DNA of 64,000 nt from JBBQNR01 sp963774075 (GTDB lineage Bacteria; Actinomycetota; Thermoleophilia; Solirubrobacterales; JBBDJG01), in assembly GCA_963774075.1 (NCBI GenBank), contig CAVZDP010000002.1:558001-622000 (forward strand), in the 5' to 3' direction. Below are positions 51,927 through 59,811 of the stretch, in pieces; position 1 is the stretch's first letter, and each line of letters begins with the position of its first letter. Made by a program: the position numbers and the translations under genes. The notes beneath the pieces were generated by a model. The model was not told where the DNA came from and did no database searches. It was given only the letters and a program-made list of their open reading frames with translations.

Positions 51927-52331
51927 CTAGCCGCTGCTGCCCAGAGGGGCGTGGTCCTTGGTCCAGCAACGCACGATGTCGCGCATCGAGAGGATGCCGG
52001 TCAGCTCGCCGCCGTTCACGATGATCAGGTGGCGAAAGTTGTTCGCGATCATGATCTCGGCCGCCTGCTCGAGGCTCCAGTCGGGCGACGCGACGATGAG
52101 GTGCCCGGTCAGGTGATCGCAGACGCGCTCGGTGCTCGGGTCCTCGTCCGCGGCGATCGACTCCAGGATGTCTCGCTCCGTGATGATGCCGGGAGCGGGG
52201 CTGTCCGGGTCCATGACGACCGCGGCGCCAACCGTGCGCTCGGACATCAACCTCGCCGCCTCTCGCAGCGTGTGCGCGGGCCCTACGGTGAGGACCACAT
52301 TCGACATCCCGTCCTTCACGAGCATCGGCAA
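51927..52331 (-). CDS. CBS-domain pair protein
   Basis: A 134-residue stand-alone Bateman module with two CBS repeats (VGPAHTLREAARLMSERTVG...GIITERDILE and ASPDWSLEQAAEIMIANNFR...GILSMRDIVR). Such proteins sense adenine nucleotides or similar ligands and regulate partners. No partner domain is attached. An AGAGAGGGG run precedes the start. It converges with the oxidase cluster, 33 bp apart. Confidence 0.9.
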   Translation of the reverse strand: MPMLVKDGMSNVVLTVGPAHTLREAARLMSERTVGAAVVMDPDSPAPGIITERDILESIAADEDPSTERVCDHLTGHLIVASPDWSLEQAAEIMIANNFRHLIIVNGGELTGILSMRDIVRCWTKDHAPLGSSG

Positions 52332-52458
52332 AGCCCCTCTCTTGTCGTGTTCGTGCCGATTGACGCAAGATTACCCGAGGGCGCAAGCCCCTGACCTCGA
52401 CGACTCCAGGGGCCGGCAGTCGCCCGATCATCCGCCCCAGCCGAAAACTGAGCTTGGC

Positions 52459-52779
52459 TCAAGGCTCGGACTCGATTCCGGCGGCGCCCAGCGCCTCGTC
52501 CCAGGTCGAGAAGGACTCGCTGCGAACAAGCTTGCCGTCACGAAGCGCCCCGATCCACGCGGCCGGCGCGTCCACCAGGGCGCCTAGCCGGCGCCTTCGC
52601 ACGCGCCCGAGCATCACGACCAGGTCGCCCGTGCCTCGGAACTTGCTGACGGAGTACTCGACCTCCTCCGCGATGCGCCTGTCCCCGAAGAATTGCCTCA
52701 CGCCCTGATGGCCATGGAAGGGGCTATCCGCCACCTCTGGCAGCGGTATGACCTCGACGTTTTCTGCCGTCGATTCCAA
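52459..52779 (-). CDS. short SnoaL-like domain protein
   Basis: A 106-residue protein matching the middle and end of SnoaL-like domains: FHGHQGVRQFFGDRRIAEEV, GDLVVMLGRVRRRR and AAWIGALRDGKLVRSESFSTWDEALGAAGI. The usual opening helix (ENVEIVRRAIEAFNRRD type) is missing. The only start is TTG at 52779, preceded by AGGAAGGA at 5 nt, a good ribosome-binding site, so the short form may be translated. It may be a truncated gene. Confidence 0.65.
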   Translation of the reverse strand: MESTAENVEVIPLPEVADSPFHGHQGVRQFFGDRRIAEEVEYSVSKFRGTGDLVVMLGRVRRRRLGALVDAPAAWIGALRDGKLVRSESFSTWDEALGAAGIESEP

Positions 52780-52953
52780 TCCGTCCTTCCTGGCCGGCCG
52801 AGTATCCCACGACGACCTCTTAATCGAATTATCAGAGAGTTCTTACCAGGCTTTGAGCTTGGCTCCCTAGATTCCTGTTCAGCAAGTCCCTCCCCCCAAA
52901 AGGGAATCCCTCCGTCTCAGGGACCCCCTCCCCCCCTCAAGGACGGAGACAGA

Positions 52954-52987
52954 GCAAAAGCGGCCACCGCCAAGTGGCCGCTTTTGC
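52954..52987. terminator. bidirectional rho-independent terminator
   Basis: GCAAAAGCGGCCAC-CGCCAA-GTGGCCGCTTTTGC is a perfect 14-bp stem with A and T runs on both sides of the GC core. It lies alone between the SnoaL-like gene and tRNA-Leu in a C-rich stretch. Confidence 0.85.
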
Positions 52988-53062
52988 GTGGGCCGGCTCA
53001 TGTCCTTTGACTGCCTAGACTTCGTTGAGCATCATCGGTGACCAGCCACGGCGGTCGCCCAT

Positions 53063-53145
53063 GCGGCGGTGGCGGAACGGCAGACGCTATGGCCTCAAAA
53101 GCCATTGTCCGAAAGGGCGTGTGGGTTCGAATCCCACCCGCCGCA
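53063..53145 (+). tRNA. tRNA-Leu (anticodon CAA)
   Basis: An 83-nt class II tRNA. The acceptor stem is GCGGCGG/CCGCCGC with discriminator A. The anticodon stem ATGGC/GCCAT encloses CTCAAAA with CAA at 53096-53098. A long variable arm (TGTCCGAAAGGGCG) and T-arm GTGGGTTCGAATCCCAC follow. CCA is not encoded. Confidence 0.96.
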
Positions 53146-53187
53146 TTCACGACAGAGCTCCTGGACCGCTTCGTGGGCCCGAAGACA

Positions 53188-53193
53188 TAGCAT
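53188..53193 (+). promoter_or_regulatory. -10-like hexamer TAGCAT of the peptidase gene
   Basis: It ends 6 nt before the ATG at 53200. Confidence 0.45.
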
Positions 53194-53199
53194 CGGCAG

Positions 53200-54393
53200 A
53201 TGGCGGCGAGGGACACCATCGCCCGGCTCGTGGCGTTCGAGGGGCGCTGGCCCGGAACCGAGGCCGAGGAGCGCGCAGCCGGCTTCCTGGCCGGTGAGCT
53301 GAAGTCGATGGGGCGCGAGGCCGAGCTCGAGCCGATGCGCATCCGCCCGGCCTACCACCTCGCCTACGCGCTCCACTGCGCGCTCGCGGTCGCCGGCGGG
53401 ATCGTGTCGGTCTACTTCCCGGCCCTCGGCGTCGCGCTGTTGCTGCTCGCCGCGGTCTCGATGTATGGCGATCTCACGACTCGCTTCCACCTGCTGCGCC
53501 GTCTGCTCCCACGGCGCAGCTCCCAGAACGTCACTTCCCGCGGAGGGAATCCCGATGCCCCCGCACGCATCGTCCTGACCGCCCACTACGACGCCGCACG
53601 CTCCGGCCTCATCTTCAACCGCCGGCGGCGGCCGCTCCGCCCGCTGCATCGCTTCCGAAGGCTCGCCGGCCCGATCGACCTCGTCTTCTGGACCATGGTG
53701 GTAGCACTGCTCCTGGCAGTGGCCCGGCTGCTGCTGGGAGTCGAGGCGGACGAGGTGATGCTCCTGACGGCCGCGCAGTTCGTAGCGACCGCGCTCCTCA
53801 TGATCGCCTTCACCCTCTTCGTCGACGTCGCGCTCTCGGACGTCGTCCCGGGCGCCAACGACAACGCCTCCGGCGTCGCGGCCGCCCTCGAGCTGGGCCG
53901 GCGCCTCGGCGCCAGCCCCCCGGCCAACCTCGACGTCTGGATTGTCTTCACCGGGGCGAGCGAGGCGACGATGCTGGGGATGCGCGAGTGGATGCGCGCG
54001 CACTCCGACGAGGTGGACCCTCGCCGCACCTTTTTCCTGAACCTGGACAGCGTCGGGTCCGGAAAGCCACGCCCGGTCGCGGCTGAAGGGTTCGTGATCA
54101 TCTACCAGCACGACCTTCGCCTCGTTCGGCTCGCGGAGCCTCTCGCCGCGCTGCCGCCGCTCGTGCTGCGGCTCGGCACGGATGGCGTCGTGCCTGCAAT
54201 GCGTGGCTTTCCTTCGCTCACCGTCTGTTGCACGGACGAGCATGACCGCCTTCCCCACCGGCACCGCCAGAGCGACACGCCGGAGCACATCGACAGCACG
54301 AGCATTGCGGGCGCCGTCGCGCTCAGCGAGAAGGTCGTGCGAGGGATCGACTCGGCGCTTCTACGCTCGCAACTCCCTTCGCTGAATCCCTGA
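53200..54393 (+). CDS. membrane-bound M28-family metallopeptidase
   Basis: A 397-residue protein combining membrane helices (~50-90 and ~160-215) with an M28 aminopeptidase-like fold. Zinc-ligand segments are VLTAHYDAARSG (HxD), PGANDNASGVAAALELGRRL (D), TGASEATMLGMREWM (the E region), LNLDSVGSG (D) and the late histidine in RQSDTPEHIDST. The inserted membrane segments resemble a subgroup of actinobacterial M28 proteins. The substrate is unknown. It is convergent with the sortase gene, 16 bp apart. Confidence 0.85.
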   Translation: MAARDTIARLVAFEGRWPGTEAEERAAGFLAGELKSMGREAELEPMRIRPAYHLAYALHCALAVAGGIVSVYFPALGVALLLLAAVSMYGDLTTRFHLLRRLLPRRSSQNVTSRGGNPDAPARIVLTAHYDAARSGLIFNRRRRPLRPLHRFRRLAGPIDLVFWTMVVALLLAVARLLLGVEADEVMLLTAAQFVATALLMIAFTLFVDVALSDVVPGANDNASGVAAALELGRRLGASPPANLDVWIVFTGASEATMLGMREWMRAHSDEVDPRRTFFLNLDSVGSGKPRPVAAEGFVIIYQHDLRLVRLAEPLAALPPLVLRLGTDGVVPAMRGFPSLTVCCTDEHDRLPHRHRQSDTPEHIDSTSIAGAVALSEKVVRGIDSALLRSQLPSLNP

Positions 54394-54409
54394 GCGAGCT
54401 GGACGTAGC

Positions 54410-55180
54410 CTAGAGCGGCGCCACCGGCAGCAGAGGCGTCTGGCGACGAAGCGGGCCACGAAGCGAGGCGCGCTCGAGACGGGCGGTCACCACGATTCGC
54501 CGCTTGGCGCTGTAGAGCGGCGTGCAGGTGGTGAGCACGAGCTGGTCCCGGCGGGTCGGTCGCAGCACGGCCGTGTGCTGCGGTGACACGACGCGCTGCC
54601 CTTCGACGCGATACGAGAAGCGACCGTACGGCATCGTCAGCTTGACCCTGTCACCGCGGCGCATCCGGTTCAGCCTGCGAAACGGGCCCAGGTATGTCGT
54701 TCGGTGGCCCGCAATCCCCACCGTCCCGCGCTCTCCCGGAAGCACCGTGCCCGCGTAGTGCCCGGGCGCCTTCTTCAGGCTCTTGTTCCCGGTGCCCGCG
54801 ACGAACACGAATTTCGCATCCATCCGAGCGACCTCGATCCTGCCGAGCGGATCTCCCGCCTGTGCGCGCCCACGTACGTCTGCCGCCAGCGTCGCGATGC
54901 GCTGCTCCTCACTCTCCGCGTCCTTCACGAGTGCCAGCGTCGAGACGGGCAGCGGGGCCCCCTCCGCCGCCCTCAACTCCTCGTCGAGCGCCTTCTGCCG
55001 TTCCTGCGCGAACACGGCCGTGATCGGGTCGCGCCAGGCGACGGTGACGATGGCGTCGCCGATCAGGGCGAGCCCGACCAGGATCGCGAGCCCGCCCCCG
55101 AAGCCGCTGGCGCGCGGGGGGAGGCGGATCCGTCGCAGCCTCTTCAACGCAGCACCAGCGGCAGCCAGCCCGTTACGCAC
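54410..55180 (-). CDS. class E-type sortase
   Basis: A 256-residue sortase. An N-terminal membrane anchor lies at residues ~28-48 (GGLAILVGLALIGDAIVTVA), followed by a linker and the catalytic barrel. His159 in GIAGHRTTYLGPF, Cys219 in LVLTTCTPLYSAKRRIVV and an Arg at 227/228 complete the triad. Class E enzymes of actinobacteria cleave LAxTG, which matches the LAKTG signal of the neighbouring gene. The GTG at 55180 gives the anchor. It follows the substrate gene by 42 bp. Confidence 0.9.
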   Translation of the reverse strand: MRNGLAAAGAALKRLRRIRLPPRASGFGGGLAILVGLALIGDAIVTVAWRDPITAVFAQERQKALDEELRAAEGAPLPVSTLALVKDAESEEQRIATLAADVRGRAQAGDPLGRIEVARMDAKFVFVAGTGNKSLKKAPGHYAGTVLPGERGTVGIAGHRTTYLGPFRRLNRMRRGDRVKLTMPYGRFSYRVEGQRVVSPQHTAVLRPTRRDQLVLTTCTPLYSAKRRIVVTARLERASLRGPLRRQTPLLPVAPL

Positions 55181-55222
55181 AGGCGCCCTCCGTCACGTCC
55201 GTCACCGTCCGTCTCGATTTCC

Positions 55223-55828
55223 TCAGCGAGCGAAGGCTCGCTTGAAGAGGAAGACGCCTCCGCCAAGGCAGAACACCCCGAGCAGCGCCATCAGCGCCGG
55301 GTCGAGACCGGTCTTGGCCAGCTCCTCTCGCTCGCTCGCAGGCGCTAGGGCGGGTCCCTCGGGGGCTCCTTCCTGCGCGAGTTGCGTTGGCTTGTCGCCT
55401 CCTCCACCGCCGTTCTCGCCGTTCTCACCCGGTGTCGGCGTCGGAGAGCCCTGCGGAGTCACCGGAACGGCAGCCGGAGCCGGCGGCGCCACGGCCGGCG
55501 GCGTGGTGACAGTCGGCGCTCCCGGTTGTGGAGCCGGCGTGGTCACGTTCGGCGTGACCGGCTGGTTGCCCTTGTCGTGGTCGCCCCCCTTGTTCTCGCC
55601 CTTGTCGTGGTCGCGCCCCTTGTTGTTCTGACCCTTGTCGTGGTCGCGATCCTTGTTCTTCTGACCCTTGTCGTGGTCGCGATCCTCGCTTCGCTGTTCC
55701 TTGCCGTGATTGCGATCCTTGTTCTGCTCGGTCTCCCAGCCGAGCGCCGTGGCGGCGGTGAGTCCCAACGCGAAAGTGACCACGGCAAAGATGAGGCCGG
55801 TCTTCCTGGGCAACGTTGCTCCTGACAT
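55223..55828 (-). CDS. sortase substrate: LAKTG-anchored surface protein with DHDKG repeats
   Basis: A 201-residue wall-anchored protein. The signal peptide is residues 1-29 (GLIFAVVTFALGLTAATALG). Residues ~30-80 hold four RDHDKGQxNK-type units plus degenerate ones, highly charged and rich in Asp, His and Lys. Residues ~80-145 are Pro/Thr/Gly-rich wall-spanning sequence. The cell-wall sorting signal starts at residue 170: LAKTG, hydrophobic helix LMALLGVFCLGGGVFLF, then KRAFAR. The Asp/His density suggests metal binding (inference). AGGAAGGAG before the ATG at 55828 decides the start over a longer frame. Confidence 0.85.
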   Translation of the reverse strand: MSGATLPRKTGLIFAVVTFALGLTAATALGWETEQNKDRNHGKEQRSEDRDHDKGQKNKDRDHDKGQNNKGRDHDKGENKGGDHDKGNQPVTPNVTTPAPQPGAPTVTTPPAVAPPAPAAVPVTPQGSPTPTPGENGENGGGGGDKPTQLAQEGAPEGPALAPASEREELAKTGLDPALMALLGVFCLGGGVFLFKRAFAR

Positions 55829-56125
55829 TCGAGAAGCACTCCTTCCTGGACGGGGGCAAGCATGTCGGAGAGGTCCGGTTACAGTCCCCTGCCGGACCTC
55901 TGCCGCGGCGACCCGTATATCGGTGCTTCTATAACCCGTCAACTCGGCCTGAGAATAAACACCGGAATTTGCGGGAATTGAATCCCGCTACGTGCGATGA
56001 AACCTGTGGATGGGGCTCAGCGAGCCATGTCGCTCGTGGCCCCCATTTGCAGTCGGTCCGAACGGCGACCCCGGGCAGTTCGAAACGCCTCCCGCGGCAG
56101 GGGCGGTAGGGGGCTCGGCGGGCGC
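55829..56125. other. gene-free stretch between surface-protein and acyl-CoA synthetase genes
   Basis: About 300 bases without a recognisable gene. The minus strand near 55835-55850 carries the ribosome-binding site of the LAKTG protein. The region around 55920-55990 is clearly poorer in G+C than its surroundings (GAGAATAAACACCGGAATTT), which would fit a promoter or a boundary, but no clear -10/-35 pair is assigned. Confidence 0.4.
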
Positions 56126-58072
56126 CTACGAGCGGCTGAGCGCGGAGCGGATCGATTCGAGGGCCTGGGGGTTCTCGGCCGAGGAGAGATCGCCCGGGTC
56201 CTCTCCAATCGCGACCGCTCGGACCGCGCGTCGCAGGATCTTGGCCGAGCGCGTCTTCGGCAGCGCCTCCACGAACACGATTCGGGAGGGCTTGAACGGG
56301 CGGCCGAGCTCGTGCGCGACGAGCTCGCGCAGCTCCTCCGCGGTCTCGTCGTCGCCGTTCGGTGAGACGCAGAAGCACCAGATCGACTCGCCCTTCGTCT
56401 CGTCGGGGACGCCCACCACGGCGGACTCCGAGACCGCCGGGTGCGAGACGAGCACCGATTCCACTTCGGCCGGCCCCAGGCGCTTGCCGGCGACATTGAT
56501 CGTGTCGTCGGAGCGACCGAGGAGGAACCAGTCGCCGTCCTCGTCGATCAGCGCCCAGTCGCCGTGGCGCCATACGTTCGGGTACATCGACCAGTACGTC
56601 TCCAGGTAGCGCTCGGGGTCGCCCCAGATGCCTCGCGTCATCCCGGGCCACGGCTGCTTGCAGACGAGCTCTCCCACCTCGCCCCGTACCGGCTTGCCTT
56701 GCTCGTCGAAGACGTCCACGTCCATCCCGTGCGAGGCCCCGCCGAGCGAGCAGACCTTGATCTCCTCGACGGGGTAGGGCGTGAGGAAGCAGGCCCCGAC
56801 CTCCGTGCCGCCCGAGATGTTGATGATCGGACGCCTGCCTTCGCCGACGACGTTCATGAGCCAGCGATAGGGCTCCGGGTTCCATGGCTCACCTGTGGAG
56901 CCAAACACCCGCAGGCTCGACAGGTCGTGGCGGTGCGGCAACTCGTCGCCTTGTGTCTTGAGCGCGCGGATCAGCGTCGGCGAAACGCCGAGCACGTTCA
57001 CCCCGTGCCGCTCGACGGAGGCCCAGACGCGATCGGGGCTCGGCCAGTCCGGGGCTCCCTCGTAGAGGACGACGGTCGCACCGATGGCGCCCGCGCCGAC
57101 CATCTCCCACGGGCCCATGATCCAACCCATGTCCGTTACCCAGTAGAGCGTCTCGTCAGGGTGCAGGTCGGCCTGGTAGACCGTCTCCGAGGCCATCTTG
57201 ACCAGGAAGCCGCCATGCACGTGCACCGCCCCTTTGGGCCGCCCCGTGGTGCCGGAGGTATAGGCGATCATGAGCGGATCCTCGGCGCCGGTGTCCTCGG
57301 GCTCGACCCCGCCGGGCTCGGCCTTCTCCCCCCGCACGCGCAGCTCATCCCACGTGAGGTCGCGGTCGGGCAGCATCGGCACTTCCGCGCCGAGGCGCTC
57401 GAACACGATCACGTGCCGAACGCTCGGCGACTCGGCGACCGCCTCGTCCGCTGCGGGTTTCATCAGAGCCCTCGTACCCCGGCGCAGGCCGCCGTCCGCG
57501 GTGATCAGGGCCTTGGCCGCCGCGTCCTGAAGCCTCGCCGCGACCGCGGCCGGAGCGAAGCCGGAGAAGATCGGCATGTAGATGGCGCCGAGCTTGGCGA
57601 TGGCGTACGCCGCGACGACCGCCTCCACCACCATCGGCATGAAGACCGCCACCGGATCGCCCTTGCGGATCCCGAGCGAGCGCAGCCCGGCCGCGATGCG
57701 ATCGACCTCGCGCCGCAGCTCCGCGTACGTGAGCGAATGGACCTCTCCGTCCTCCGTCTCGCCGATCACCGCCAGGCGATCGGCATGTCGCCCCGCGGCG
57801 TGGCGGTCGACGCAGTTGTAGGTGAGGTTCACGTGCCCGCCGACGAACCACTTTCCCCACTGAATGCCGCCCGAGAGGTCCATGACCCGCTCGTAGGGAG
57901 TCGTGAAGTCGATCGGCAGGTCCTTTACCACCGCGTCCCAGAACCATTCGATGTCCTGCACCGAACGGCGGCGAAGCTCGTCGATCGAGTCGATCCCATG
58001 AGCGCGCATCAAGCGCGTCACGTTGGCGTTCTCGACGTAGTCGGGGGTCGGGCGCCAGGCGACTTCGGTCAT
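56126..58072 (-). CDS. acetyl-CoA synthetase-like acyl-CoA synthetase
   Basis: A 648-residue ANL-superfamily adenylating enzyme. The nucleotide loop is YTSGTTGRPKGAVHVHGG. GSTGEPWNPEPYRWL replaces the acetyl-CoA synthetase core motif, GRSDDTINVAGKRLGPAEVE carries the hinge, and TRSAKILRRAVRA has the C-terminal catalytic lysine. The N-terminal FVGGHVNLTYNCVDRH is typical of AcsA-like enzymes. It activates acetate or a short-chain acid to the CoA thioester with ATP. TAGAAT lies 7 nt before the ATG at 58072, which rules out the longer frame. Confidence 0.93.
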   Translation of the reverse strand: MTEVAWRPTPDYVENANVTRLMRAHGIDSIDELRRRSVQDIEWFWDAVVKDLPIDFTTPYERVMDLSGGIQWGKWFVGGHVNLTYNCVDRHAAGRHADRLAVIGETEDGEVHSLTYAELRREVDRIAAGLRSLGIRKGDPVAVFMPMVVEAVVAAYAIAKLGAIYMPIFSGFAPAAVAARLQDAAAKALITADGGLRRGTRALMKPAADEAVAESPSVRHVIVFERLGAEVPMLPDRDLTWDELRVRGEKAEPGGVEPEDTGAEDPLMIAYTSGTTGRPKGAVHVHGGFLVKMASETVYQADLHPDETLYWVTDMGWIMGPWEMVGAGAIGATVVLYEGAPDWPSPDRVWASVERHGVNVLGVSPTLIRALKTQGDELPHRHDLSSLRVFGSTGEPWNPEPYRWLMNVVGEGRRPIINISGGTEVGACFLTPYPVEEIKVCSLGGASHGMDVDVFDEQGKPVRGEVGELVCKQPWPGMTRGIWGDPERYLETYWSMYPNVWRHGDWALIDEDGDWFLLGRSDDTINVAGKRLGPAEVESVLVSHPAVSESAVVGVPDETKGESIWCFCVSPNGDDETAEELRELVAHELGRPFKPSRIVFVEALPKTRSAKILRRAVRAVAIGEDPGDLSSAENPQALESIRSALSRS

Positions 58073-58079
58073 CGGGCGG

Positions 58080-58085
58080 ATTCTA
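58080..58085 (-). promoter_or_regulatory. -10-like hexamer TAGAAT of the acyl-CoA synthetase
   Basis: It ends 7 nt before the ATG at 58072. Confidence 0.5.
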
Positions 58086-58127
58086 TGTCGGGCCGCCCGC
58101 AAACCCGACTGATGAAATGATGCGCCG

Positions 58128-58862
58128 GTGAAGCTAGAGGACGCCAGAGTGCTGCTCACCGGCGCGACCGGCGGCCTCGGCGAAGCGATTGCGCGCGCGC
58201 TCGCCGAGCGCGAGGCGAAGCTGGTCCTGAGCGGCCGGCGCGCCGATGCCCTGACGCAGATCGGCGGTGAGCTGGGCGCCGAGGCGCTGCCAAGCGACCT
58301 CTCGGACCGCTCCGCGGTCGAGCGTCTCGCGGCCGAGGCCGGCGCAGTGGACGTGCTGGTCGCGAACGCGGGCCTGCCCGGCTCGGGCACGCTGCCGAGG
58401 CTCGACCCAAACGAGATCGACCGCGTGCTCGAGGTCAACCTGCGCGCGCCCATCATGCTGGCGCGGCTGCTGTCGCCCGGGATGATCGAGCGCGGCCACG
58501 GCCAGCTCGTGTTCGTCGCGTCCTTCGCCGGCAAGGTCGCCTCGGCCGGCGAGAGCTCGATCTACACGGCGACCAAGTTCGGGCTGCGCGGCTTCGCACA
58601 CGTTCTACGCGTCCAGCTACAGCGCAAGGGCGTGGGCGTGTCGGTCGTGATGCCGGGGCCGATCAGCGAGGCGGGCATGTTTGCACGCGGGGGCGGAAAG
58701 CTCCCTCCCTTCATCCGGGCGCAGCCACCCGAGGCGGTCGCCAAGGCGGTGGTGAGGGCGATCGAGCGCGACCTTGCCGAAGTGGACGTCGCGTCGTTCG
58801 GCCTTCGAGCGGTGGCGAGGGTCTCGGCGCTCGCGCCGGCTTTCGTGGCGCGCCGCACGTAG
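58128..58862 (+). CDS. SDR family oxidoreductase
   Basis: A 244-residue classical SDR. The cofactor loop is TGATGGLGEAI near residue 12, VANAG near 83, the active serine region FVASFAGKVASAG and the catalytic pair in YTATKFGLRGF near 146. The C-terminal part (RAQPPEAVAKAVVRAIERDL) is typical of SDRs of the DltE/short-chain acyl type. The substrate is unknown. The GTG start at 58128 sits in a 55-bp gap from the divergent synthetase. An APH-like kinase follows 21 bp after its stop. Confidence 0.92.
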   Translation: MKLEDARVLLTGATGGLGEAIARALAEREAKLVLSGRRADALTQIGGELGAEALPSDLSDRSAVERLAAEAGAVDVLVANAGLPGSGTLPRLDPNEIDRVLEVNLRAPIMLARLLSPGMIERGHGQLVFVASFAGKVASAGESSIYTATKFGLRGFAHVLRVQLQRKGVGVSVVMPGPISEAGMFARGGGKLPPFIRAQPPEAVAKAVVRAIERDLAEVDVASFGLRAVARVSALAPAFVARRT

Positions 58863-58883
58863 GCCGCCGCCCAACGAACAACG

Positions 58884-59576
58884 ATGGTCGAGGAAGTCAC
58901 CGGCGCGCTCGTCGGAGCCGGCCGCAGCGCAGACGTCTACGAGCACGGACCGGGACGAGTGCTGAGGCGCTACCACCAGCCGCGGGACACCGAGCGGGAG
59001 GTGGCCGCGATGGCGCACGCGCGCAGGCAAGGGTTCCCGGTGCCGGCAGCCGAGGCTTTGGACGCGACGGACATCGTCATGGATCACGTCACCGGCCGGA
59101 CGATGCTGTCCGACATGATGCGGCGCCCCTGGTTGCTGCCCGACCACGCAGCCACACTGGCCGGCCTGCTGAAGAAGCTTCACGGGATTCGGGCCCCCGA
59201 ATGGCTCCCGGCACCACTGGGAGAGGGCGAGGCATTGCTGCATCTCGACCTTCACCCCGAGAACGTCATCCTGACTCCTTCCGGACCGGTCGTTATCGAC
59301 TGGACGAACGCCGCCCGGGGGCCCGGCGCGGTCGACACGGCGCACACCTGGATCGTGCTTGCCTGCTCCCTCCCGCCAGCTGGGTGGATCCGGCGCGCCG
59401 CGTCTCTGACGGGACGCCGCCTGTTTCTCTCACTCTTCCTACGAGGGTTCGATCGTGCCGCTCTCGTCGCCCACCTCGAGGCAGCCGGCGCCTACCGGCT
59501 CTCCAACCGACGCTTGCCTGTCGCGGAGCACGAGGCGGTCGCTCGCATGTTGGAACGGGAGGGCACCGCGGCCTGA
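58884..59576 (+). CDS. aminoglycoside phosphotransferase (APH)-like kinase
   Basis: A 230-residue short protein-kinase-like fold. GAGRSADVYEHGPGRVLRRY is the glycine-rich ATP loop and catalytic-lysine region (Arg-rich here). LLHLDLHPENVIL holds the catalytic Asp (Brenner motif HxDxxxxN) and PVVIDWTNA the metal Asp (DFG equivalent DWT). APH/choline-kinase-like proteins phosphorylate small molecules; resistance cannot be inferred. It follows the SDR gene closely and is followed by a terminator. Confidence 0.87.
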   Translation: MVEEVTGALVGAGRSADVYEHGPGRVLRRYHQPRDTEREVAAMAHARRQGFPVPAAEALDATDIVMDHVTGRTMLSDMMRRPWLLPDHAATLAGLLKKLHGIRAPEWLPAPLGEGEALLHLDLHPENVILTPSGPVVIDWTNAARGPGAVDTAHTWIVLACSLPPAGWIRRAASLTGRRLFLSLFLRGFDRAALVAHLEAAGAYRLSNRRLPVAEHEAVARMLEREGTAA

Positions 59577-59588
59577 AACTGACTCCAG

Positions 59589-59630
59589 ACGCGAAAACAC
59601 CCCGTCTTGGCCAGCGGGGTGCTTTCGCGT
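59589..59630 (+). terminator. terminator after the APH-like gene
   Basis: ACGCGAAAACACCCCG pairs with CGGGGTGCTTTCGCGT across a ten-base loop; one mismatch. The long stem lies 12 bp after the stop at 59576. The symmetric A/T blocks in the stem could serve both directions. Confidence 0.75.
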
Positions 59631-59692
59631 CACGGAGGATCTCCCACGTTTTAAATAGGGTGAGAGCTCGCCCGTCGTCTGTGGATTCGCAG

Positions 59693-59715
59693 CGTCCAGC
59701 TTTATCGGCTGGACG
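59693..59715. repeat. hairpin CGTCCAGC-TTTATCG-GCTGGACG in an A+T-richer gap
   Basis: A perfect 8-bp stem with a 7-base loop. A second short dyad, CGGCA-ATCC-TGCCG, lies about 12 bp further on. Both lie in the 180-bp gap beyond the carboxylase stop (minus strand) and may act in its termination. Confidence 0.5.
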
Positions 59716-59811
59716 TGTTCTATTTCGGCAATCCTGCCGGATTCCTTTAAAGCGTATCAAGAAAACATCAAGACATTCGTCCAGTCCTTGGCGAATGGCC
59801 TGAACCAGCGA

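Noticed and set aside
55560..55700. CRISPR or satellite repeat from CCTTGTCGTGGTCGC units
   Set aside because: They code in frame for the DHDKG repeats of the LAKTG surface protein.
58884..59576. Aminoglycoside resistance gene
   Set aside because: The fold is APH-like, but this family includes many kinases of other small molecules, and nothing in the sequence or context indicates resistance.
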